A stretch of 7,971 bases of DNA from Candidatus Omnitrophota bacterium (GCA_023140095.1 JAGLMJ010000052.1:1-7971); one strand, 5' to 3'. Positions 1 to 5,651 are shown, numbered from the stretch's first letter. A program made the numbers and translations. The notes: a model not told the origin generated them from the sequence alone.

Positions 1-10
1 CCAAACTACG

Positions 11-751
11 TTACGTACTATACTTAAGTAATTTCTTTATTTTCTCAGCATCCCCGGCTGATAGAAAGATGAGTTTAATGCCCATTTTTGTGTTAAGAGA
101 AAATCTCATCTGATTCATCCACATAACCTCGCCTAATGTTTTGACCTCTTCACCGGGTCGATCGCCCTTAAAAACCATTTCAATAAATTGCCCTTTAACA
201 GGAGGTCGATCGGTACAGACAGCTTCGAGCTTAACGCCTGTCGAAGAGACGTCGACGCTCTTGCCCATTTGATAATCGCCGGGCGCGTTGACCAGTTTAA
301 AATCAATGATGACATCTTTTTTAAGCCGCGGATATTTACGCTTACGTTCTTCCGTATCTTTTTCCCCCACAAACGCCTTATTAAAGGGCTTGCCCGATAA
401 ATTTCCTATCTTGACGAGAAGTTCGGATATCTCAAACGGTTTTTCGATATAACCGTCAGCGCCGGCCAGCTGACTGTCATCTGTATCATCGCGAAGCGGC
501 CCCGGCGCGCATACAATGATCGGGACATTATGGGCCCGTTCATCCAATTTTAACTCCCTGAACAAGGCATAATCCGCCGTGACATATTTCTTGATATCCA
601 GGATGATCAGGTCCGGATGCTCGCCCCTGGCCTTTTCAATCCCCTCTTCACCGTCATAGGCAATGACCACTTCATATCCCCTGCGCGCTAATTTCTTTTT
701 AATCGAATTAAGAAATGGGGCTTTGCCGCCAACGAATAATAATTTTTGCAT
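11..751 (-). CDS. Degenerate receiver domain fused to c-di-GMP-binding PilZ domain
   Basis: This 246-aa cytoplasmic protein has two domains. Residues 1-118 have the receiver fold. The phospho-acceptor position D52 (in LIILD) and K104 (in EKPF) are present, but the acidic pair expected near residues 8-9 is GGK and the conserved Thr/Ser near 82 is Ala, so Mg2+ binding and phosphorylation are doubtful. Residues 135-246 are a PilZ domain with the RxxxR motif (R138-R142) and DxSxxG motif (D167, S169, G172) that bind cyclic di-GMP in this family. The domains are joined by a charged linker. The ATG is preceded by AAAGGG about 9 bases upstream. The gene follows the adenylate cyclase gene and may be co-transcribed with it. 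I infer a c-di-GMP effector whose receiver acts as a phosphorylation-independent or protein-docking module. Its target (motility, polysaccharide or adhesion) cannot be read from the sequence. Confidence 0.9.
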   Translation of the reverse strand: MQKLLFVGGKAPFLNSIKKKLARRGYEVVIAYDGEEGIEKARGEHPDLIILDIKKYVTADYALFRELKLDERAHNVPIIVCAPGPLRDDTDDSQLAGADGYIEKPFEISELLVKIGNLSGKPFNKAFVGEKDTEERKRKYPRLKKDVIIDFKLVNAPGDYQMGKSVDVSSTGVKLEAVCTDRPPVKGQFIEMVFKGDRPGEEVKTLGEVMWMNQMRFSLNTKMGIKLIFLSAGDAEKIKKLLKYST

Positions 752-769
752 ATCTCAATACCCTTTAAA

Positions 770-790
770 GAATCAGTTATGCGTCCCCGG
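770..790 (-). repeat. GGGGAC-type short repeat between the cyclase and receiver-PilZ genes
   Basis: The minus strand reads CCGGGGACGCATAACTGATTC. It lies just after the reconstructed cyclase stop at 805 and before the ribosome site of the receiver-PilZ gene. Its GGGGAC core and intergenic position match the other copies in the window. Confidence 0.4.
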
Positions 791-804
791 AATTTCCTTA
801 TCGG

Positions 805-1022
805 TCATTCCATTGAATCCTCACCATTTTCATCTGGTCGTGAATACTCTCAGCGCCCGTTCGGTGTCCAGCTTTTCTTTGAGGGATTGTTGTTCTTCTT
901 GATGCGGCCTCCGTCTGTTGGAGGGAACGGTTGTCTTTGCCGGTCGGGATCCATCTGTTGTCGAGGAAGTTGGCTGCTCCGGAAAGGGGCGGTCTGTTGT
1001 ACAATGCCGCCTTTTGATAGTT
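805..1022 (-). pseudogene. Displaced-frame C-terminal tail of the cyclase (three putative +1 shifts)
   Basis: If one base is dropped near 1020, one near 904 and one near 850, the cyclase frame stays open from 1917 to a TGA at 807-805, giving 369 aa instead of 355. The pieces recovered are more protein-like than the annotated frame: first a stretch beginning YQKAALYNRPPL and ending SLQQTEAA, then QEEQQSLKEKLDTERAL (helical, coiled-coil-like), then an acidic end EYSRPDENGEDSME. The first two pieces join naturally into one Q/E-rich helix. The shifts could be assembly errors or true decay of the periplasmic tail. The catalytic domain is unaffected either way. The reconstruction rests only on the character of the reading frames, so it is tentative. 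Confidence 0.45.
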
Positions 1023-1917
1023 CTTGCGAGTCTGGTGCTTCGCCTTCCTGCACGAGGAATCCTATGACGGCCGGGCATATAGCGGTAGGGTCGGGCAGGG
1101 CGTCTTGAGCGTCTCTGAACTCCTCTTTGAGCCGTGGAAAATCGCGTGTTTTTATCAGGGCCATGATCATCAGTTCACGGACGCGCGCGTTTTGCGGATC
1201 TTCTTTGATAAGTTGTTCTCCCAATTCCATGACAGCGCTGTAATCTTTTTCCCTCATCAACTTCTCAATATCCGGTTTGTGCTGGCGCAAAACCAAAAAG
1301 AATATCAAGAGCCCGGCACCTGCTAATCCGGCGATCAATAATATGGACAAGGGGAATTTTTTTTTGCGTACGAGAGGGATCGAGGAAACAGCGTCGGCAT
1401 CCCCTTTTATGACCTTATAGACCCGGACTTCTTTGAGCGCGTTCTTGAACATTTTCGGCCCCAGGTCCAGGGCATGGATCTCTGCCTTGTTCATGGCCAG
1501 ATACGTCGCCTCTGAAATGTAGACGTCGTTCGGTTCAGCGAAACCCTGTATGCGCGAGGCAATGTTAACGGCATCCCCAAAGACATCGCCCCCCTCATCA
1601 AGAGTGACTTCACCTGTGCTGATCCCTATGCGGAACCGGATAAAATTGTCTTTATTCAGGACATTGGCGTTACGCTGCTCTATCTTCGATTGCATCTCCT
1701 GGCCGCAGACGATCGCGTCGGTCGGAGATTCAAAGGTCAGCAGGAAACCGTCCCCCATGGACTTGCGGAGGACCCCGCCGTATTGGGTGGTGTGTTTTCC
1801 GATGAAGGATTTAAGTTCCTGGACAAGGATATCGTTTTCGTCCCTGGTTTGGCTGGCTGTACGGGACGTGTATCCTTGAAGGTCGACAAAAAGGATGGTT
1901 AGTGTTTTTCTCTCCAT
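850..1917 (-). CDS. Class III adenylate/guanylate cyclase with C-terminal TM anchor; 3' end probably frameshifted
   Basis: The intact frame encodes 355 aa. Residues 1-170 are a class III nucleotide cyclase domain with every expected catalytic residue: metal ligands D12 (FVDLQGYT) and D56 (MGDG), base-selecting K52 and D111, and transition-state N118 and R122 (VNIASR). K52/D111 favour ATP, hence cAMP. RKKK (184-187) precedes one membrane helix (about 188-210), which puts the N-terminal catalytic domain inside and the tail in the periplasm. Residues 216-270 look like helical TPR-type repeats. From about residue 299 the frame reads as low-complexity Arg/Pro/Gln sequence, whereas the other frames look more protein-like (see the 805-1022 entry), so the annotated C terminus is suspect. 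No Shine-Dalgarno lies before the ATG, and a promoter 9 bases upstream suggests a leaderless mRNA. The function call for the catalytic domain is firm; the physiological input is unknown. Confidence 0.88.
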   Translation of the reverse strand: MERKTLTILFVDLQGYTSRTASQTRDENDILVQELKSFIGKHTTQYGGVLRKSMGDGFLLTFESPTDAIVCGQEMQSKIEQRNANVLNKDNFIRFRIGISTGEVTLDEGGDVFGDAVNIASRIQGFAEPNDVYISEATYLAMNKAEIHALDLGPKMFKNALKEVRVYKVIKGDADAVSSIPLVRKKKFPLSILLIAGLAGAGLLIFFLVLRQHKPDIEKLMREKDYSAVMELGEQLIKEDPQNARVRELMIMALIKTRDFPRLKEEFRDAQDALPDPTAICPAVIGFLVQEGEAPDSQELSKGGIVQQTAPFRSSQLPRQQMDPDRQRQPFPPTDGGRIKKNNNPSKKSWTPNGR

Positions 1918-1925
1918 ATCGTTTG

Positions 1926-1954
1926 ATGTTATCTTGTTTCCATGACTATTTCAA
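1926..1954 (-). promoter_or_regulatory. Putative sigma70 promoter giving a leaderless cyclase mRNA
   Basis: Reading the minus strand, TTGAAA (1954-1949, 5 of 6 to consensus) is followed by a 17-base spacer and TAACAT (1931-1926, 4 of 6). The predicted start of transcription is near 1919, only about two bases before the ATG at 1917. No Shine-Dalgarno sequence exists upstream of that ATG, which agrees with a leaderless transcript. The site lies just downstream of a strong stem-loop, as expected for a new transcription unit. Confidence 0.45.
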
Positions 1955-1966
1955 TGAAATAAGCGG

Positions 1967-1993
1967 AATAATAGGGCGCTGTTCCCTATTATT
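1967..1993 (-). terminator. Perfect 10-bp stem-loop after the lipoprotein gene
   Basis: AATAATAGGG (1967-1976) and CCCTATTATT (1984-1993) are perfect inverted repeats around a 7-base loop. The structure overlaps the TAA of the small lipoprotein gene, where an operon-ending terminator would sit. The minus-strand sequence after it (CCGCTTATTTC) lacks a proper T run, so it may act as a weak terminator or as an mRNA 3'-end stabiliser. Confidence 0.5.
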
Positions 1994-2186
1994 ATCGGTT
2001 ATAAGGATTTTCCTCGGGAGTTGTCTTGCCCTGGATGGCTTCGGCGCCACCTTCGGTCACAGAGCCCAGCGCGTCAGCGCCCTTACCGATAACCTCACCG
2101 GTGGTCTCGCCGGCCTTATGGACCGTCTCACATCCGGCAAGCGCGGTCGAAAAAATCATAAACAATACGATCAAGAAATTTCTCAC
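1992..2186 (-). CDS. Small entericidin-like lipoprotein
   Basis: This is a lipoprotein of about 64 aa. Two starts are possible. ATG at 2189 lies only 2 bases from the strong AAGGAGG, while the adjacent GTG at 2186 has the usual 5-base spacing, so GTG is chosen; a frame opening further upstream at 2216 would run through the ribosome site. The signal peptide (RNFLIVLFMIFSTALAGC) ends in a good lipobox LAGC, so the mature protein would start with a diacylated Cys at the membrane. The remainder is Gly/Glu/Ala-rich with spaced Gly residues (GEVIGKGADALG, EGGAEAIQG), resembling the Gly-spaced pattern of entericidin-type small lipoproteins. It follows the CsgG-like gene by about 30 bases and is the last gene of that operon. 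A role in envelope stress or as a partner of the outer-membrane complex is speculation. Confidence 0.8.
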   Translation of the reverse strand: MRNFLIVLFMIFSTALAGCETVHKAGETTGEVIGKGADALGSVTEGGAEAIQGKTTPEENPYNR

Positions 2187-2190
2187 CATA

Positions 2191-2198
2191 GCCTCCTT
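2191..2198 (-). promoter_or_regulatory. Ribosome binding site AAGGAGGC deciding the lipoprotein start
   Basis: AAGGAGGC on the minus strand is a near-perfect Shine-Dalgarno sequence. Its distance favours GTG at 2186 over ATG at 2189 and excludes the in-frame ATG at 2216. Confidence 0.75.
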
Positions 2199-2218
2199 AA
2201 AGATTGGTAAAGTCAAAT

Positions 2219-3124
2219 TTATTCGCGAACGCGAACCAGGTCTCCTGCCGCGATCTGGCCACTGGCGGCGCCTTCAACTTCCGCCCTCGAGAACTTCGGC
2301 TGCACATCGATGATCTTGATATCGGCTAATTTCGTCGCCTCGCTCCCTAAGTCCATTCCGGTATCCGGATCGATCAGCGCTTCCCCTTCTCTTAAGACCT
2401 GAAATTTATCGCCGACTTGAACGTTGGCGTTCTGTCCGGCATTGATAAAGACAACGCCTTCTTTTAAGGTCACAACCTTTCCCTTCCAGGGAACACTGGA
2501 GAGTTTTTCTGCGATATAAACAACGCCCCGGTCGATTGCCATCTGGACGGCTTTCCCAAGCGGGGTCGATTTAAAGTTCGATGTGGAGATGTTAAAATCG
2601 CCGCTGTATCCGATGGACAATCCGCCGGAGCGGGCCTCGCCCTCGACTCTCTTGGAGTCGATAATTTCCCCGGTCGTCGAGTCGATCAGCTGGATGATCA
2701 CGGCCATGGTCGCCGTCGATTTCTTGGTCCCCAGGGATACTCCCCTGATGCTGAATCCCTGCCCGCCGCCGGATGTACTCTCTTCGAATTCCGTGATCCT
2801 TCCCTTAATCAGGATCTGAGCGGGGATCGCCTTGCCTTTCCGCGCGGTCGTTGATTTTGCCATGCGGCCCGACGCGGCCAGGTCCTGCTCGGCAAAGACG
2901 ACATCCAGGTCGGCGCGCGTTAAGACATTGAACTTCCCGCTCTGCATCAGCGCGTCGATCAGCTGCACCGTAAAATCATCGCCCAGCCGCACTGCGCCGC
3001 TGAACCCCGAATCATTCTTAAAATCAAAGACAGCAACGGTCTTCTTCAGGTTCTCCAACGCTAGCGCGTCGTTAACAGGCAGGAAACTAATGATGAGACT
3101 TAAGATGAACGGTAACATTTTCAT
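2219..3124 (-). CDS. CsgG/HfaB-family outer-membrane protein with FlgT-like C-terminal domain
   Basis: This is a 301-aa exported protein. A signal peptide (residues 1-22, ending NDALA) is followed by a CsgG domain (about 28-210): KKTVAVFDF, then DDFTVQLIDALMQSGKFNVLTR, a DLAASGR-type segment, ILIKGRITEF, and a Ser/Gly/Thr-rich stretch matching the CsgG beta-hairpin region. Residues 215-301 form a beta-rich module (KVVTLKEGVVFINAG, then VQVGDKFQVLREGE) resembling the C-terminal domain of FlgT. CsgG of E. coli is a lipoprotein that forms the curli secretion pore, but no lipobox Cys exists here, so an acylated N terminus is unlikely. The ATG has AAGGAG 7 bases upstream. It lies 21 bases after the preceding exported-protein gene and precedes a small lipoprotein gene, so the three form an envelope operon. 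No curlin (CsgA/B) gene is in view, so a curli role is not implied. Confidence 0.85.
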   Translation of the reverse strand: MKMLPFILSLIISFLPVNDALALENLKKTVAVFDFKNDSGFSGAVRLGDDFTVQLIDALMQSGKFNVLTRADLDVVFAEQDLAASGRMAKSTTARKGKAIPAQILIKGRITEFEESTSGGGQGFSIRGVSLGTKKSTATMAVIIQLIDSTTGEIIDSKRVEGEARSGGLSIGYSGDFNISTSNFKSTPLGKAVQMAIDRGVVYIAEKLSSVPWKGKVVTLKEGVVFINAGQNANVQVGDKFQVLREGEALIDPDTGMDLGSEATKLADIKIIDVQPKFSRAEVEGAASGQIAAGDLVRVRE

Positions 3125-3145
3125 GGGTTCTCTCCTTTTTCCTTT

Positions 3146-3742
3146 TTAATAACAGATAACGTGTTTCAGATCATTGACATCCGCCGGCATGTCGGGCAAT
3201 ACGATCAACCGGCCCTGTAAGTCATAAACATAATAGCCTTCGACTTCGCTGCCGTCAAGGACGACCAAATAACTCGTCCCCTGATCCTCGCATGTTTCAA
3301 TAAAGAAACTCTCAACAGCCGCGTCAACAAAGAACGCCTCTTCTGATCCAACCTTAACCCCTTTCAAACGGCGCCGGCCGTCCGGCGATATCTCGACGTA
3401 ATAAACAAAATCTTCATCGGGCGAGAAAACAATGCTTTCATTCTGATCATTGGTTATGAAGCTAAGATAAGAGACGTTGTCTTCTTCGGGCGTGGCGTAG
3501 ATCCAAACCTTCTTTTTGTAGAGGGAAGATGATTGACCCTTTTTCCTAAAAACGTTCAGGGCATGCTCGACAATATCCGTTTCTTCCTTGACCGTATAAC
3601 TTTTCGTTTGATATTCCTTCTTCGCTTGGCCCGACTCTGACTCCGTTTGCAAAATTTGGGCCTCTTTAGGCTTAGGCACAGTCTCCCCTGCCCAAACCAG
3701 CCCTGCGGCAAAAACAAATATGATCAGAATAAAACTTCGCAT
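3146..3742 (-). CDS. Exported protein of unknown function, first gene of the CsgG-like operon
   Basis: This is a protein of 198 aa from the ATG at 3742. A longer in-frame GTG at 3775 exists, but the ATG starts directly with a textbook signal peptide (RSFILIIFVFAAGLVWA, cleavage before GETV) and has GGGGA about 7 bases upstream. The mature protein has a charged Lys/Glu/Gln-rich N-terminal linker (about 20-60), then a beta-rich body with alternating hydrophobic strands (KKVWIYAT, SIVFSPDEDFVYYVEISPDG, SYLVVLDG, GYYVYDLQGRLIVL). Two Cys, in ETCEDQG and in the C-terminal VICY, could form a disulfide. I do not recognise a family. The SPDG and YDLQGR segments recall beta-propeller or YD-type strands, but the protein is too short for a propeller. 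It ends 21 bases before the CsgG-like gene, so it may be a periplasmic partner of that protein. Confidence 0.8.
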   Translation of the reverse strand: MRSFILIIFVFAAGLVWAGETVPKPKEAQILQTESESGQAKKEYQTKSYTVKEETDIVEHALNVFRKKGQSSSLYKKKVWIYATPEEDNVSYLSFITNDQNESIVFSPDEDFVYYVEISPDGRRRLKGVKVGSEEAFFVDAAVESFFIETCEDQGTSYLVVLDGSEVEGYYVYDLQGRLIVLPDMPADVNDLKHVICY

Positions 3743-3794
3743 TATTATTCCCCAGTTATTCTTTATTGGCTCCACTTAAACCGAAAGCAATCGA

Positions 3795-3810
3795 GGGACA
3801 CACGACGAAT
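3795..3810 (+). repeat. GGGACACACGACGAAT short repeat in the 3743-3972 gap
   Basis: The plus strand reads GGGACACACGACGAAT, nearly the same as the minus-strand GGGACGCACGACG at 5991-5979. It falls in the leader region predicted for the exported-protein/CsgG-like operon. Confidence 0.35.
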
Positions 3811-3825
3811 GTAAATCTTTATGAG

Positions 3826-3854
3826 CTTATGTTAATAAAGAATCATTTCGACAA
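3826..3854 (-). promoter_or_regulatory. Possible sigma70 promoter for the exported protein/CsgG-like/lipoprotein operon
   Basis: On the minus strand, TTGTCG (3854-3849, 4 of 6) and CATAAG (3831-3826, 4 of 6) are 17 bases apart, within the only intergenic gap upstream of this operon. The predicted leader would be about 75 bases. The match is modest and other AT-rich hexamers lie nearby. Confidence 0.3.
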
Positions 3855-3869
3855 GTTCTTAATGAAACT

Positions 3870-3890
3870 CCTCGCAGCAGAGCTACGAGG
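3870..3890 (-). other. Strong 9-bp hairpin in the gap after the response regulator gene
   Basis: The minus strand reads CCTCGTAGC, loop TCT, GCTGCGAGG: nine pairs including one G-T wobble, with a 3-base loop. There is no T run on either side, so it is not a standard intrinsic terminator. It lies just upstream of the possible promoter at 3826-3854, so it could end the transcript of the upstream genes, protect its 3' end, or form part of an unrecognised RNA. Confidence 0.5.
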
Positions 3891-3913
3891 TATCTTAAAA
3901 GAACAAACTAGCG

Positions 3914-3937
3914 ATAGTTGTAACCAGTTGCAACTAT
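3914..3937 (-). other. Inverted repeat ATAGTTG/CAACTAT
   Basis: A 7-bp inverted repeat (3914-3920 with 3931-3937) surrounds a 10-base loop that contains the overlapping palindrome AGTTGCAACT (3926-3935). It could form either of two alternative hairpins or be an operator-like dyad. It lies about 35 bases after the response-regulator stop codon. Confidence 0.35.
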
Positions 3938-3959
3938 TCAACTAATAACCGGACACTAG

Positions 3960-3982
3960 TAGGGGCAACCCCCTATTTTTTT
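3960..3982 (+). terminator. TAGGGG-CCCCTA hairpin followed by seven T on the plus strand
   Basis: TAGGGG (3960-3965) pairs with CCCCTA (3970-3975) around CAAC, followed by seven T residues. This has intrinsic-terminator form for plus-strand transcription, although no plus-strand gene is seen. On the minus strand the same stem follows the response-regulator stop codon but has an A run before it and no T run after it. The T run comes from Lys codons of that gene, so chance is possible. Confidence 0.35.
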
Positions 3983-4338
3983 AATAATTTTTCAACCAGG
4001 GCAAGAAAGGCAGCTGATTCAATCGGTTTTGTAATATAAGCCTCGACTCCCATCCCTTGGGTAGCTTCTACATACTCTTTCTGGGCCTTGCCCGTACACA
4101 GAATAACAGGCGTGTCTTTGATCTTTTCATCCTTTCTAACCTCCTGGAGCATGGTATAGCCATCCATTATGGGCATCATGACATCCAAAAGGATCAGATC
4201 CGGATTTTCACTCCTGGTTTTCTCTAATCCTTCCTGGCCTTCACCAGCTGTTATGACTTCATACTCTCTTTTCTCTAACAATGCCCGCGTCATCCTAATG
4301 AATGTGGTGTCATCATCAACGATTAATATTCTTGGCAT
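3973..4338 (-). CDS. Single-domain response regulator (CheY-like receiver)
   Basis: This 121-aa protein consists only of a receiver domain. All catalytic positions are intact: acidic pocket D8/D9 (VDDD), phospho-acceptor D52 (LLLD followed by VMMP), T82 (LCTG) and K104 (ITKP). It should accept phosphate from a histidine kinase, but no kinase is present in the window. With no output domain it must act through protein contacts, as CheY, DivK or Spo0F types do. GGGAGAGG immediately precedes the ATG. It lies about 95 bases downstream of the SGNH hydrolase gene on the same strand and may share its transcript. Its sequence around residues 33-52 (EGLEK, NPDLILLD) parallels the degenerate receiver of the PilZ protein (EGIEK, HPDLIILD), so the two receivers are recognisably related within this locus. 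Confidence 0.93.
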   Translation of the reverse strand: MPRILIVDDDTTFIRMTRALLEKREYEVITAGEGQEGLEKTRSENPDLILLDVMMPIMDGYTMLQEVRKDEKIKDTPVILCTGKAQKEYVEATQGMGVEAYITKPIESAAFLALVEKLLKK

Positions 4339-4433
4339 ACCTCTCCCTTTTTAACTAAAAAACACCCTCTCGAATCGCCTTCGTAATTACCCCCATGGAA
4401 ATCCGGGGCCGGGGCCGTGTAACGTAACTTATC

Positions 4434-5540
4434 TTAATTCGGGTCCAGTCGCCTGTCCCCGGATCGCCATAGGTCCTTTCGAACAGCAGGGATTAAGTGC
4501 CTGCACATCATTTTCCCTATAACAGGCTTGGCTTCCTGAACGATATGGATATGATCTGTAAAGATTTGTCCGTTTTCAGTCGCATAAACATCAGACAGAT
4601 CAACGACATCAACGTCATATTGCCGCTTGAGTTGTTTGATCTTTCTCAAAATCATTTTGCGGATTCCCAGAAGGTCACCTTTAACCTGATCGTTAAGAAG
4701 AGGCCTCTCCTTTTCATTGATCTTCTGTTTATAATATACTATTGGCTGGAAAAATGCGACAAACTCAGATCCAAAAGCATTCGATACTTTACCGGCTTTC
4801 TGTAAATTGCGGACATAAATTGTTGCAATATTTTCTTTCCATTCTTTAGAGAGAAAACCGGTTGATTCCCTCGCTTCATCCATGGGGATAAATCGCTTGG
4901 CAAAATATTTAGGCAATAAAATACGCATAATATTGCTCCCATAAGCAAATAAAGCTAACGCGGGATACTTGCCAATATCGCTCTCTGATAACGGATTATG
5001 TTCATACACAATAAAATTAAAAGGGTACCCCGGCCGGGGATCATGTACAAATGGCTGGATTAAATCGTTTCCTCCATTATACATCACAACCATATCCGGT
5101 TGATAATCCACCACTTCTTCCAGTAATTTAACCAACTCCATTGTTGATACGGAAGAAACAACGCCAAAATTAAATACCTTTACCTGGCTTAGATCCTCAG
5201 ATATAAAACGGTCTTGTACCAATTCCGGGATCGAAGGATCTCCGGTTAAAAGCGTTGATCCGCCCAAAAAAATAATCCTATATTCCCCTTTCGGTTTTGG
5301 CACTTCAGGAACAGGGCCTTTATACCCCAATGAATTATATTTTTCGCCTGAAGGTTTACCGGAAAACATGCAGTACGGCATAGGCTGCCGGGATTCTTCA
5401 ACCGGGAAGCGCTGTTCAATCTTAGTCCGGTTCGAAAAGAACTGCCGGCTGACGACATCAAGAAGAAGGAAGGAAATAGCGCATATCAATAGGGAAACAA
5501 ACATCCGCCCCATAAACATATCAAATCTATTGGTTTTCAT
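4434..5540 (-). CDS. Membrane-anchored SGNH/GDSL-type hydrolase
   Basis: This 368-aa protein has an N-terminal transmembrane anchor (about 13-30) and a catalytic domain expected outside the cytoplasmic membrane. SGNH blocks are visible: nucleophile S95 in IIFLGGST, block II G126 in VFNFG, block III N158 in YNGGND, and block V D329-x-x-H332 in TDHIH. The family contains esterases and O-acyl transferases or deacetylases that act on polysaccharides, peptidoglycan or lipids; the substrate cannot be told here. The start at 5540 has no clear Shine-Dalgarno. Later Met codons at residues 8, 10 and 13 are alternatives, and M13 is preceded by a G-rich GGGGCGG, but too closely for a normal site. An extended -10 promoter lies about 65 bases upstream. 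The last nine residues (SGDRRLDPN) are encoded by a GGGGAC-type repeat, suggesting the native stop was replaced. Confidence 0.88.
   Translation of the reverse strand: MKTNRFDMFMGRMFVSLLICAISFLLLDVVSRQFFSNRTKIEQRFPVEESRQPMPYCMFSGKPSGEKYNSLGYKGPVPEVPKPKGEYRIIFLGGSTLLTGDPSIPELVQDRFISEDLSQVKVFNFGVVSSVSTMELVKLLEEVVDYQPDMVVMYNGGNDLIQPFVHDPRPGYPFNFIVYEHNPLSESDIGKYPALALFAYGSNIMRILLPKYFAKRFIPMDEARESTGFLSKEWKENIATIYVRNLQKAGKVSNAFGSEFVAFFQPIVYYKQKINEKERPLLNDQVKGDLLGIRKMILRKIKQLKRQYDVDVVDLSDVYATENGQIFTDHIHIVQEAKPVIGKMMCRHLIPAVRKDLWRSGDRRLDPN
4437..4462 (-). repeat. GGGGAC-type short repeat inside the 3' end of the SGNH gene
   Basis: The minus strand reads CCGGGGACAGGCGACTGG and then ACCCGAATTAAG through the stop codon. 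The GGGGACAGGCGACTG core resembles the GGGGACA-type termini of dispersed REP-like elements that appear elsewhere in this window. It encodes the last residues of the SGNH protein and provides its stop codon. Confidence 0.4.
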
Positions 5541-5607
5541 CGGTCAATGACAAATCGTAGAATGTTAAAATTAAAAAATATTGCGTTGTGCCCCCAGACT
5601 TTATTTT

Positions 5608-5635
5608 AGTATACCACCGAATAGTTTTACGGTAA
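5608..5635 (-). promoter_or_regulatory. Extended -10 promoter of the SGNH hydrolase gene
   Basis: On the minus strand TGGTATACT (5616-5608) is an extended -10 element: TG, one base, then TATACT, which is 5 of 6 to consensus. A weak -35 (TTACCG, 5635-5630) lies 16 bases upstream. Transcription would start near 5601 and give an AT-rich leader of about 60 bases before the ATG at 5540. A poor -35 with a TGn extended -10 is a known promoter class. Confidence 0.55.
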
Positions 5636-5651
5636 TGGGAAGAGTGAGAAA

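Noticed and set aside
746..1108. A 120-codon plus-strand open frame
   Set aside because: It is antisense to the cyclase 3' end, rich in Cys/Ser/Gly/Arg with no domain pattern, and has no ribosome site. The region is GC-rich, which keeps several frames open.
1550..1879. A 109-codon plus-strand open frame
   Set aside because: It lies opposite the conserved catalytic part of the cyclase, so it is a shadow of that gene.
2219..3124. A complete curli system
   Set aside because: Only a CsgG-like protein is present. No curlin-repeat protein, CsgE or CsgF was seen, and CsgG-like proteins serve other roles in many phyla.
2832..3149. A 105-codon plus-strand open frame
   Set aside because: It is the mirror frame of the CsgG-like gene start and shows no protein-like features of its own.
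4386..4416. Possible terminator in the GC-rich patch with CCCC, GGGG and a doubled GGGGCC after the SGNH gene
   Set aside because: The stems are only four bases with a 10-base loop or ambiguous slipped pairing, and no T run follows on the minus strand.
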